The notes under the pieces were generated by a model. The model searched no databases. It was not told where the DNA came from and saw nothing but the letters and a program-made list of their open reading frames with translations. The position numbers and the translations under genes were made by a program. 31,231 nucleotides of DNA from CALFER01 sp964472395 (GTDB lineage: Bacteria > CSSED10-310 > CALFER01), in assembly GCA_964472395.1 (NCBI GenBank), contig CAYYMM010000047.1, positions 1-31,231 on the forward strand. Reading direction: 5' to 3'. This document shows positions 6,519 through 14,308 of this stretch, piece after piece (positions within the stretch are counted from its first letter, which is position 1; every line of letters starts with the position of its first letter).

Positions 6519-8839
6519 ATCGAAATCGTGGCATTTCGACAGTTCCGCCTTTCCGTTCAGCTGTTCTATTGAACTTCTTCCATCATTCGATCAAGCATCT
6601 TAAATTCCTGAATCATTGCGTCGACTCACTCCGTAACATCCCCCCGGACACAATCGTTGTGTTTACTCTTCCGGACGAACATCCCTTACTGATTGAGATG
6701 CTGAACGTAACCTTAACCCGCTCCGGATTCGACAAAGTGACATTCGAGTTTCAAGATGAACCACTTTCAAAACCCGGAAGGTTCGGAGTTCTCCTGTTAG
6801 TCACACCGTCGAGAAATCAGGTAGAGCATGGCAGCCAGATACAAGGACTGGTACGATTCCTTCAATGGGCAGACAAATCCCCACATCCTGTCATCTTGAT
6901 CCCGCTTGTGTTTCTGTGGAATCGCGATCCGTCTCAACCCATATACAATCCCAATCTCTTGAACCTGCTTCGTTTTCGCAGGCAGATGTTGCTAACGTTT
7001 GGAAATCTCATTCCCTTGAAGGAAAGAGATTCATCGAATATTCAGGTTGCCGCCAATCGACTGGCACGTCGGATCGCAGTCGCTCGGCGTCGCGAGATTC
7101 GCATCATTACCGGTCGGAAACCGGAAGCCCGGTCGGTAATGATCGAACGGCTGCTGCGAAACCCCGATTTGAAAACCTCTTTCAGAGATCTGGCTGCGAA
7201 CGGTCGCAGGACGATACATGATTTGGAAAGGGACGCCCGGAAGATGTTCGATGAGATCGCCTCATCCTACCGAGATTGGGCTCCGCGACTCTGGGACTCC
7301 GTCCTGACTCGATTCTTCTCGAAACTGTATTCTTCGATCGAGTTTGATATTGATGGATTGAGGCGATTCCGGAACATGCTTGGGGAAAAGAACAAAGTTC
7401 TGCTTGCACCCTGTCACCGGAGTCATATGGACTACATCTCGTTGTCTTTAGGATGCTATCTTGAAGGAATCACGCCGCCGCTTGTGGCTGCAGGGATTAA
7501 TCTCGCTTTCTTTCCGATGGGATGGATTTTCAGACATACCGGAGCTTTTTTTATTCGTAGGACCTTCAAGGGGCAAGACCTGTATCCTCGTGTGTTTCGA
7601 ACTTATCTGATCGACCTTGTTCGGCAGTTTCATCCGCTGGAGGTGTTCATCGAAGGAGGACGGAGCCGCTCAGGGCGATTTCGTCCCCCTAAACTCGGAT
7701 TTGTCGGCATCCTGATCGATGCTATTCGGAAAGGTGAAGCGCAGGATGTGCAGATTTTACCTATCTCGATCAACTATGATCGACTGATCGAGGAGCGCAG
7801 CTACATCGATGAACTTGAAGGAAAACCGAAAAAAAAAGAGACACTGATGCAGATGGTCCGAAACAGGCATTTGCTTCGCCAGGATTACGGGAAAATCTTT
7901 GTGTCCTTCGGCACTCCGGTCTCGTTGAGAAACCGAATCGACTCGTACCCGGACTCTGCGGATTTTAAAGAGATGCTCGGTCTTGATCTTCTCTTTCAAA
8001 TGGCTCGCAGGATGAGCGTCACTCCGGTTGCCATTGTTGCGTCTACCCTTCTGATCATGACTTCGCGATGCATGACTGCACGTGTTTCAACACAGCTACT
8101 TCTCGATCAAAGCTTGCGGATTCTTTCAGCAATCGAACCGACTAAACCGATCCCAGCAAAGGATCTCCGTCAAGATCGTGATCCCATCGTCTCATTCAAG
8201 GCAGCCTTGGAGTTTCTCGAGCGCACGGGATATTGCATTCGTGAATCATCCGGTGATCTTTCGATCCGAATCCCCCCCGATCGCCGTGTCGCTTTGGATT
8301 ATCTGCGAAACAGCCTTATCGGCATGTTTCTGCCCGTCAGTCTTGTTGCCGTATCACGCATTCTCGACCGCGAACTGAAGGTATCCGGATCACTCAATTA
8401 CATCGCGCAGGTGCTCTGTCCCGGTTTCTTTCCGTTCCCAGCAGAGGAAGTCGTGGCCTTTTGTCGAAAGATTGAACCTGAGATTCCACTGACTATCGAT
8501 GACGAATTGCTCGCGGCCGATCTCATACGGCTCGAATTGACGGCGGTTTTTCATCTGAGAGCCTATCTTGAAAACAGATTAGAGATAGGAGTGGATACAT
8601 TTGATATGACCGAGTGGTTGAGTTCGATTTCAGAGGAAAACAATCCTCAACACCTTCTGGCTGCGGAGATCCGGACAACGGACTTTGTTGAGTGCCTCGT
8701 TCGCAGTCTGCTCAAACAGAAACGGATCTGCCGTTTGAACGAATCCAGATATCGAATTAAAAGCTGGGGGATTGACCTGCCTGTTGAATCGGATCGATCA
8801 GTACTGGCGGTTTTACGGTCGATTCATGCGTCCTGTTGA
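6515..8839 (+). CDS. plsB: Glycerol-3-phosphate 1-O-acyltransferase
   Basis: 774 residues, close to the roughly 800 of E. coli PlsB. It acylates position 1 of sn-glycerol-3-phosphate from acyl-ACP or acyl-CoA, the first step of phospholipid synthesis, at the inner membrane. Block I is HRSHMD (301-306, the catalytic H-x4-D), block II is GAFFIRRTF (343-351), block III is FIEGGRSRSGR (about 378-388), and block IV follows as ILPISINYD. N- and C-terminal regions of PlsB type flank the acyltransferase core, which separates it from short PlsC enzymes. It is translationally coupled to lepB. Its last 83 bp overlap the 3' end of the opposing FtsZ-like gene. Confidence 0.94.
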   Translation: MNRNRGISTVPPFRSAVLLNFFHHSIKHLKFLNHCVDSLRNIPPDTIVVFTLPDEHPLLIEMLNVTLTRSGFDKVTFEFQDEPLSKPGRFGVLLLVTPSRNQVEHGSQIQGLVRFLQWADKSPHPVILIPLVFLWNRDPSQPIYNPNLLNLLRFRRQMLLTFGNLIPLKERDSSNIQVAANRLARRIAVARRREIRIITGRKPEARSVMIERLLRNPDLKTSFRDLAANGRRTIHDLERDARKMFDEIASSYRDWAPRLWDSVLTRFFSKLYSSIEFDIDGLRRFRNMLGEKNKVLLAPCHRSHMDYISLSLGCYLEGITPPLVAAGINLAFFPMGWIFRHTGAFFIRRTFKGQDLYPRVFRTYLIDLVRQFHPLEVFIEGGRSRSGRFRPPKLGFVGILIDAIRKGEAQDVQILPISINYDRLIEERSYIDELEGKPKKKETLMQMVRNRHLLRQDYGKIFVSFGTPVSLRNRIDSYPDSADFKEMLGLDLLFQMARRMSVTPVAIVASTLLIMTSRCMTARVSTQLLLDQSLRILSAIEPTKPIPAKDLRQDRDPIVSFKAALEFLERTGYCIRESSGDLSIRIPPDRRVALDYLRNSLIGMFLPVSLVAVSRILDRELKVSGSLNYIAQVLCPGFFPFPAEEVVAFCRKIEPEIPLTIDDELLAADLIRLELTAVFHLRAYLENRLEIGVDTFDMTEWLSSISEENNPQHLLAAEIRTTDFVECLVRSLLKQKRICRLNESRYRIKSWGIDLPVESDRSVLAVLRSIHASC

Positions 8840-9779
8840 CTGTGGACCCGGACGAATCGCCGACAATAACACCGAGGCGCATGGAAGATGTATGCAGTGT
8901 ATCGTGATTGATCACGCTGTAGTGGATTTCGATATCATTTTGCCAGGATTTTCTCAGGATTCCGGTTGCCTCATCGAGATCCTTCAAGGTCAGATCCACT
9001 GAGGTCATGAATTGCATCAGGATCGTGCATGGCCGCTTTATAAACGGCTTGATTTCGTGATCAGCCAGAATCCTGCAGGTCGCATCTGCCGCGCGGTCGG
9101 AACCGGTGCCTTCCGCAATGATCAGTCCTGTCCGCTCAGCATGCGCATTCCAGCTTCCAAACCATGACACGTCGCAGGGCACCAAAGCCGGTAGTCTGAG
9201 CAAGTCAAGTAAGAATTGGAGTTTGAACAGGTTCGACTGCGTCGAATCCTCCTGATAGGTCGAAATCATTGATTCATTTTCGGAATGAGCCGGAACGATC
9301 AGGAAATTCGTGCAGAAATTGCGGATGTCATTCAAAGCATGGTTGGCGATCATCCATTTTTTGCGACCTTCAATCTCCTGAGACGGCATAGTCAGAAACG
9401 CAAAAGAAGGGATTCCAGATCGCTTGAGATGTTTCAGAACAATCGGAGCAGCACCGGAAGCACATGCACCTCCGAGTGCAGCAATGAGGAAGACGAAGGA
9501 TGTGGAATCAAACAATCCCATGTTCTGCGAAAGAGCATCCTCCGCATCTCGTGCCGATAACACCGAATCGCTGCGCCCGATGTGTGGATTGATCGATTTC
9601 ATCGGAATCAGATAAGCGGGATCCCAATCAGGAGGGAACGCGTCGTAACGATCCATGGCAAGGAAATCCAGGCCTTCTAACGTATGGGGGTCCAAAGCGT
9701 TGATCAGACCGGCAGCGTAACCTCCGACTCCGAACAGAATCCGTTTTTTCCCAGGTGAAATATGATCGGGCTTCATCAT
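8757..9779 (-). CDS. Divergent FtsZ/tubulin-superfamily protein
   Basis: 340 residues. The FtsZ core can be followed in order. RILFGVGGYAAGLINAL (13-29) corresponds to the nucleotide-binding T1 region, normally IGVGGGGGNAVN. FVFLIAALGGACASGAAPIV (95-114) corresponds to the tubulin signature, normally GMGGGTGTGAAP. The segment from 128 (FLTMPSQEIEGRKKW) corresponds to VT-P-FEGRKR. LIVPAHSEN matches LIVIPND. TGSDRAADA matches GEDRA-EA. VDLTLKDLDEATGIL (261-275) matches PDLTL-EV-EAA. YSVINHDTLHTSSMRLGVIV closes the core. The signature reads GGACASG (103-109) instead of GGGTGTG. The T7 loop reads PCDVSWFG (201-208) instead of N-x-D-F-A-D, losing the second catalytic Asp. No long linker or conserved FtsZ tail peptide is evident. 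I infer a tubulin-fold protein with reduced or absent GTPase activity, not the housekeeping FtsZ. It lies 109 bp downstream of the amidohydrolase gene on the same strand. Confidence 0.8.
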   Translation of the reverse strand: MMKPDHISPGKKRILFGVGGYAAGLINALDPHTLEGLDFLAMDRYDAFPPDWDPAYLIPMKSINPHIGRSDSVLSARDAEDALSQNMGLFDSTSFVFLIAALGGACASGAAPIVLKHLKRSGIPSFAFLTMPSQEIEGRKKWMIANHALNDIRNFCTNFLIVPAHSENESMISTYQEDSTQSNLFKLQFLLDLLRLPALVPCDVSWFGSWNAHAERTGLIIAEGTGSDRAADATCRILADHEIKPFIKRPCTILMQFMTSVDLTLKDLDEATGILRKSWQNDIEIHYSVINHDTLHTSSMRLGVIVGDSSGSTVNRTHESTVKPPVLIDPIQQAGQSPSF

Positions 9780-9888
9780 GGAAGGAACCGCTCCATTGTG
9801 GCGTTATGAATATTGATCCTGGTGATGCCAACAATCGACAGGGCACTCCACGTCGACAGGATGGAAGTTATGATAAATCCAGGAGATG

Positions 9889-11496
9889 TCATGTCAAGGG
9901 AAAGTCATTGGCTTGCGGGGTCAACCGATCGAGGATGACATCGCCGCCGACCATGACCATCATTGCCCGGGGACGAGCGCCACCGAATTTCAGAAACTCC
10001 ATTGGATCGCGATCCCACACGACCAGATCCGCTCGACACCCCTCCCCCCACTTGTCTGTTATCGACAGGATCCTGCGGATATCCGTCGCACAGGCGGCTT
10101 GAATGGAAGCATTGATCGACATTGCCTCCTCTGGATGCCAAATCGGCATGACGCGTTCATATGGCCGTTCAACTCGAAAAATGGCTGCCCGGAGCGAACG
10201 CAACGGATCCGGAGGCTCGATCGGGGCATCTGAGCCGAAAAGGATCGGGATTGCAGCTCGTTCCAGAGAACCATATGGGTAGGGTATTCCTGTCTGGTGG
10301 CTCCACAACTCGACCGCCATCTCGCGGTCACTTAACAGATGAGACGGCTGTATTGAAGCGATGACGCCAAGTTTTTTTATTCGATCGATGTCTTTTTTTT
10401 GGGCAAGCTGAACATGTTCTACACGTAGAAGAAGCTCTGGAAAATGCGCACGAATGATTTCGAATGCATCGAGTGTCTCCTGAAGCGCTCGGTCACCGAT
10501 AGCATGAACAGAGACATCGGCTTTTTTTCCGGCCGCTCGAAGTCCGGCTTCGGCGATCTGATGACCGTCCATGATCAGGATGCCGAAGTTCAGTGGGTCG
10601 TACTCGTAAGGGCTTGTCATGGCGGCCGTTCGTGATCCCAATGCGCCGTCAGCGAAGAGTTTCAAGCCTCCAAAACAGTAATTGTCTGATCTCGATGTTT
10701 CCCGATCAATCAAGCGCTGAACGGAGTCGAAATCTTGTGATTCGACGTAAAACCTGCATCTCAATCTTTGACTGCTTCTCTCAAAATGCTTGATCAGACG
10801 TATAATGTTTGCTTCATTCTCGAAAGCATGAACACTAGTAATGCCATTTTCAATCAATACCTTTATTCCATCCTGCAACAATGACTCGATTTCGGCTTCG
10901 TTCGGTTTTGGGAGGTATCGCAAGACATTCTCAGCTGCGGTTTCTCGAAGTATGCCAGTCATGTAACCGGTTTGTGGATCACGGTCGTACCGTCCGCCAG
11001 GCGGATCCGGCAGATTAAGAGAAAGACCCATTTCTGCCATGGCCCTATGGTTCATCCAAAGTGAGTGTCCGTCTTTTGAAATAAGAGCAACAGGATTTTC
11101 GGGAAAAATCGTGTCGAGAAATCTGGGAATCCGGTGCATCTGATTGTTCCATAAGTTCATCTCCCAGCCACGCCCGCGAATCCAGCTACCTGGTTGCCGT
11201 TGGCATGCAATTTCAGTGAGAGAGTCATGGATCATGTCGAGATTCAACCCGTCGAGATGGATCTGGGAGCGTGCAAGGCAATAGCCTGTGAGATGAATAT
11301 GTGAATCGCAAAAAGCGCGTGTCGCATATCCTCCCTGGCAATCGATCCGGTATTTGGACGCCTGGAGTATAGCGGTATTGTGAGGCATGATCGATCTGAC
11401 ACGGCCTTGAACGATCGCTGCGTCAATCGTTGAATTTTCGGAACCGCACAGAGATGAAACGTGTAAGTTCAAAAGGCTGTGTGTTATCATCGGCAT
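9889..11496 (-). CDS. YtcJ-type amidohydrolase (amidohydrolase 3 family)
   Basis: About 535 residues from the ATG at 11496, six bases after AGGA; the ATG at 11490 is equally possible, and one at 11562 lacks support. It is a metal-dependent hydrolase of the amidohydrolase superfamily. FCDSHIHLTGY carries the HxH metal ligands, GLKLFADGALGSRTA the central Lys/Asp region, VSVHAIGDRALQETLDAF and LLRVEHVQ two further His ligands, and PILFGSDAPIEPPDPL the final metal-binding Asp. The C-terminal strand segment includes DLVVWDRDPMEF, as in the family. No signal peptide is seen, so it is probably cytosolic. The substrate cannot be predicted because the family includes N-substituted formamide and exoenzyme-like deacylases. 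It is divergent from the DUF1573 gene and upstream of the FtsZ-like gene. Confidence 0.88.
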   Translation of the reverse strand: MPMITHSLLNLHVSSLCGSENSTIDAAIVQGRVRSIMPHNTAILQASKYRIDCQGGYATRAFCDSHIHLTGYCLARSQIHLDGLNLDMIHDSLTEIACQRQPGSWIRGRGWEMNLWNNQMHRIPRFLDTIFPENPVALISKDGHSLWMNHRAMAEMGLSLNLPDPPGGRYDRDPQTGYMTGILRETAAENVLRYLPKPNEAEIESLLQDGIKVLIENGITSVHAFENEANIIRLIKHFERSSQRLRCRFYVESQDFDSVQRLIDRETSRSDNYCFGGLKLFADGALGSRTAAMTSPYEYDPLNFGILIMDGHQIAEAGLRAAGKKADVSVHAIGDRALQETLDAFEIIRAHFPELLLRVEHVQLAQKKDIDRIKKLGVIASIQPSHLLSDREMAVELWSHQTGIPYPYGSLERAAIPILFGSDAPIEPPDPLRSLRAAIFRVERPYERVMPIWHPEEAMSINASIQAACATDIRRILSITDKWGEGCRADLVVWDRDPMEFLKFGGARPRAMMVMVGGDVILDRLTPQANDFPLT

Positions 11497-11600
11497 GATC
11501 CTTCCTGACTCGGAGATATCCGGAAGCGATGAAAGTGTAGCGGAGTATGGAACGAATTGCACCGGCTTGAGTGCCGAGATTTGAGCTGAAGAAACAAGAT

Positions 11601-12686
11601 ATGTCTGGATCGAAAGCGATTTTTAGAATTCTTCTTATGGCGATGATTCTTCAAGCCCGAGTTCATGCAGATGATTCTCGGACATCTCCTGTCAGCGGAC
11701 AAGCTTCGATTGTGTTCAAACATCAGAACTTTGACTTCGGAGACCGTATTTCAGGCGATCGTCTGACGCATCGTTTCTCATTCAAGAATGCAGGTGATGT
11801 AACTCTTATCATCGAAAAAATCGATAGTACCTGCAGTTGCACTGCCGCGGTCACAACGTCCGAAACGATCCATCCCGGTCGAACCGGATCCATCGAAGTG
11901 ATTTTTGAAACCGGGATGCGGAAGGGTCCGAGCGAACAAAACATCATGGTATATTCGAATGATCCAGTTTCGCCTGTCGTGACACTGATTCTGAAAGCTA
12001 ATCTTCTTGTATATCTGGAAGCCGATCCCTCCGATCTGAATCTCGGAAGAATTCTCCCTGGTAAAACAATCGAAAAACGGATTCATCTCGGGGGCATCGA
12101 CATTGATGATGTGTCGATAGATCACATTTCGATTCCCAACCGAGATGTCGATCTCGCATCGACCGTGCTTGTCGATGATCTTCGCGCTCAAAAACAACCC
12201 TCTATCGAGATTTGTTACAGTCTGGATGGATCAAAAATGCCACCTGGAAGGTTTCGAAGCAATCTTCGGATCGAGTGTTCCGGATCCCGGATTCCGTTCA
12301 TCGAAGTCGGACTTACCGGTGAAATTGTACCTCCCGTCTCCGCAACTCCTTCGCAAATCGAACTCGCGCGATCTGATCTCAGCTCAGGAAAGGTCGTTTA
12401 CGTGTCGATAGCAAGTAACAACGAAATCGCGTTTTCGATTGAATCCGTGCAATGCGATCCGGTGACGATCGATGTTTCGTGGTCTCCTACTAAGCCTTCA
12501 ACGCATCATACCCTTCGGGTTCTCATTCCCGGAAGCAGCCTGGACACCACTGTGCGAGCCTGGATTGAGTGTCGTATTGACCACCCCGGGCAGAAGCTGG
12601 TCCGAGTCCCGTTAATTGTTTTACAGGGACCGGATCAGGATGAAACCGGCGAGGGGGCACCGCGGGAAGTGACAATTGAGTCTTGA
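11601..12686 (+). CDS. Exported DUF1573-domain protein, cysteine form
   Basis: 361 residues from the ATG at 11601, chosen because it gives a clean signal peptide (about 1-23, ending RVHA). A GTG at 11571 is an alternative. The first mature domain is DUF1573/ASH-like: FDFGDRISGD, FSFKNAGDVTLIIEKI, then DSTCSCTAAV, then a P-G-x-x-G-x-I-x-V-x-F segment and YSNDP. This C-x-C-T motif is the conserved core of DUF1573. Two further immunoglobulin-like beta domains without the motif follow (from about residues 140 and 245). The domain's function is unknown; a periplasmic or surface role is inferred. It is the paralogue of the next gene, which carries TGA where this one has the first Cys of C-x-C. It ends 96 bp before that gene, and its stop lies within the next gene's candidate promoter. 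Confidence 0.85.
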   Translation: MSGSKAIFRILLMAMILQARVHADDSRTSPVSGQASIVFKHQNFDFGDRISGDRLTHRFSFKNAGDVTLIIEKIDSTCSCTAAVTTSETIHPGRTGSIEVIFETGMRKGPSEQNIMVYSNDPVSPVVTLILKANLLVYLEADPSDLNLGRILPGKTIEKRIHLGGIDIDDVSIDHISIPNRDVDLASTVLVDDLRAQKQPSIEICYSLDGSKMPPGRFRSNLRIECSGSRIPFIEVGLTGEIVPPVSATPSQIELARSDLSSGKVVYVSIASNNEIAFSIESVQCDPVTIDVSWSPTKPSTHHTLRVLIPGSSLDTTVRAWIECRIDHPGQKLVRVPLIVLQGPDQDETGEGAPREVTIES

Positions 12687-12712
12687 TATCAACGGATCGA
12701 TGGATCTAATAT
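12683..12712 (+). promoter_or_regulatory. Candidate promoter of the selenoprotein gene
   Basis: TTGATA (12683-12688, overlapping the upstream TGA stop) and TAATAT (12707-12712) are separated by 18 bp. Transcription would start near 12719, exactly where a perfect 9-bp hairpin begins. This suggests the gene can be expressed apart from its paralogue. Confidence 0.42.
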
Positions 12713-12718
12713 TGGGCC

Positions 12719-12744
12719 TTGATGAAAATGCCTGATTTCATCAA
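12719..12744 (+). promoter_or_regulatory. Hairpin in the leader of the selenoprotein gene
   Basis: TTGATGAAA pairs perfectly with TTTCATCAA around an 8-nt loop. It lies between the candidate promoter and the ribosome site at about 12768-12776. No T-run follows on the plus strand. It could stabilise the 5' end of the transcript or weakly terminate the upstream gene. Confidence 0.45.
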
Positions 12745-12782
12745 AGTTGGTCGTACGCTCAGGCGATTGGAAAGGACAAGAA

Positions 12783-14042
12783 ATGAAAGCAAAGCTGTTG
12801 ACGATGTTGCTTTCGATCGTATTCGTTGCAATGTTGGTCGGCATCGTCCTGATGATTCCGAATAGCGGGATCCGCAATGCTGCCGCATCTCAATCGAATG
12901 CCCAAACTGCACAACCTACGATCAATTTATCGTCTGTCGATGAGAGAAAAGATGCAGCACCGGTACCGACAGCCGATCCCAGCGGGCCTCATCCTGTTAT
13001 CACGTTCACCGAAGTTGAGCACGATTTCGGGACGAGTATGGCTGGAAATAATCTGAAACATACTTTTTCTTTTGTAAATAAAGGTAATGCGACTCTGATC
13101 ATCGATCGCGTCAAAGCCGGGTGAGGATGCACCGCTGCCTTGGCCTCGGCCAAGGAGATTCCCCCGGGTGGGGAAGGAAAAGTTGACGTTGAATTCAAGA
13201 CAGCCGGAAAATCCGGAATTCGTGAGCAATCCATCACGGTTATTTCGAACGATCCGTTTAATTCATCTCAGGTCTTGAAAGTGAAAGCAAATCTTGAAGT
13301 CTACTTCGAATGCAAGGAACGCATGGTATCATTTGGTCGTATTCCGCGAAGTGACACCGTCACCAAGCGAGTCGAGTTCAGCGGGAAGTATCTGAAAGAA
13401 ACCGGTATCAAATCGATCCAGTTATTCACGCCGGAGGGAACCGCACCTGCAGATCCAGAGTTTTCAAAAGCGCTCACCTGGACGATCAACGACCAACGTT
13501 CCACCGAACCGCCACAACTATCAGTCGAGTTTACACTCAATCCTTCAGGATTGAAGATCGGACCATTCCGTGAAACGGTAAAGGTTAAGACGACAGCAGA
13601 AAACCCAGCAGAATTGGACATTCAAGTAACAGGTGAAATTCTCGGCCCGATCACAACCGATCCTCCACGATTGTTCTTCAATTTCTCGGATGATCCCCAA
13701 TCATTGACTCGGAAGGTCACCGTCAAATCGACCGATGGGAAGGAATTCGGCATTATCGAAGTGACGTGTGAAGATCAAGGTATCCGTATCGCCAAACCCG
13801 ATTCGAACAAATCGCAGAGTCACGAACTGACTATCAGCATTGTGCCCGATTACCAGGGAGATCGCATCCGAACGGAACTACTGCTCAAGTTGACGCATCC
13901 GGATTCGAACGAATTGAGGATTCCCGTCAGTGGTTTCCGGCGTCAGAATCCCGCGGGATCCACGACGATGAATGAATCCAAGCAAGCACCCAAGGCGATG
14001 CAACTGAACACCGGCAATACCTTGTCGAATAAGGGAAACTAA
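12783..14042 (+). CDS. Exported DUF1573 selenoprotein (Sec114, U-G-C-T motif)
   Basis: 419 residues if the TGA at 13122-13124 is read as selenocysteine. The ATG at 12783 follows AAAGGACAAGAA. Residues 7-25 form a membrane or signal segment, and a low-complexity Ala/Gln/Pro linker runs to about residue 70. The DUF1573 domain follows: VEHDFGTSMAGN, FSFVNKGNATLIIDRVKAG, Sec114, GCTAAL, IPPGGEGKVDVEF, ISNDPF. It aligns without gaps to the upstream paralogue, whose DSTCSCTAAV puts Cys at the TGA. Two beta domains follow, then a polar tail. Both flanks share one frame with no other stop, and the downstream half has no good start of its own (only a TTG within the conserved motif). A hairpin sits at SECIS distance, and a tRNA-Sec lies downstream. 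The protein may be a thiol/selenol redox protein of the cell envelope; that role is inference. A sequencing error or pseudogene is the alternative. Confidence 0.82.
13122..13155 (+). promoter_or_regulatory. UGA Sec codon and candidate bacterial SECIS hairpin
   Basis: The TGA is at 13122-13124. CCTTGGCC (13138-13145) pairs perfectly with GGCCAAGG (13148-13155). Allowing a 4-nt loop (13145-13148, CUCG), 20 nt lie between the UGA and the loop, within the spacing known for bacterial SECIS elements (about 16-37 nt). The stem is GC-rich and lies inside the coding region. The tight loop lacks the G usually found in its first two positions, unless the upper stem opens to a 10-nt loop starting GG. SelB recognition is therefore inferred. 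Confidence 0.62.
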
Positions 14043-14102
14043 CCGGTGTTTCCACCTAGAATCGACCGTATAACACCGAGACTGGATTATTACAGAATTT
14101 TC

Positions 14103-14131
14103 TTGACACCACGAGCATCCGCTGTTAGTAA
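14103..14131 (+). promoter_or_regulatory. Candidate promoter of tRNA-Phe
   Basis: A consensus TTGACA (14103-14108) is followed after 17 bp by TAGTAA (14126-14131). A start near 14138 would give a leader of about 29 nt before the mature tRNA. The -35 is perfect and the -10 weak. Confidence 0.5.
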
Positions 14132-14166
14132 TCTTATCGGTTCCGAGCTCCGTAATATGAACGGAA

Positions 14167-14242
14167 GCCGAGGTAGCTCAGGCGGTAGAGCGAGGGACTG
14201 AAAATCCCTGCGTCGGGGGTTCAACTCCCTCCCTCGGCACCA
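14167..14242 (+). tRNA. tRNA-Phe (anticodon GAA)
   Basis: A 76-nt cloverleaf. The acceptor stem GCCGAGG (14167-14173) pairs with CCTCGGC (14232-14238), discriminator A is at 14239, and CCA is encoded at 14240-14242. The anticodon arm AGGGA-CTGAAAA-TCCCT places GAA at 14200-14202. The T loop is TTCAACT. A strong intrinsic terminator follows six bases later, so it is a single-tRNA unit. Confidence 0.96.
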
Positions 14243-14248
14243 GTTTTT

Positions 14249-14279
14249 AAACGCCTCTGTTTTTCAGAGGCGTTTTTTT
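14249..14279 (+). terminator. Rho-independent terminator after tRNA-Phe
   Basis: AAACGCCTCTG (14249-14259) pairs with CAGAGGCGTTT (14265-14275) around a five-T loop and runs into a seven-T tract. It is a textbook intrinsic terminator, and the clearest one in the window. Confidence 0.93.
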
Positions 14280-14308
14280 ATACAGTCAGGTTTTCAGGAG
14301 GATGGACG

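Noticed and set aside
12783..14042. Two separate genes or a nonsense-broken pseudogene instead of one selenoprotein
   Set aside because: The frame is identical on both sides, no other stop occurs, the TGA falls on a conserved Cys column, and tRNA-Sec plus a hairpin at SECIS distance are present. The error/pseudogene option remains the stated alternative.
14044..14080. CGGTGTT...AACACCG inverted repeat as a terminator of the selenoprotein gene
   Set aside because: The loop is about 21 nt and no T-run follows; it is too weak to call.
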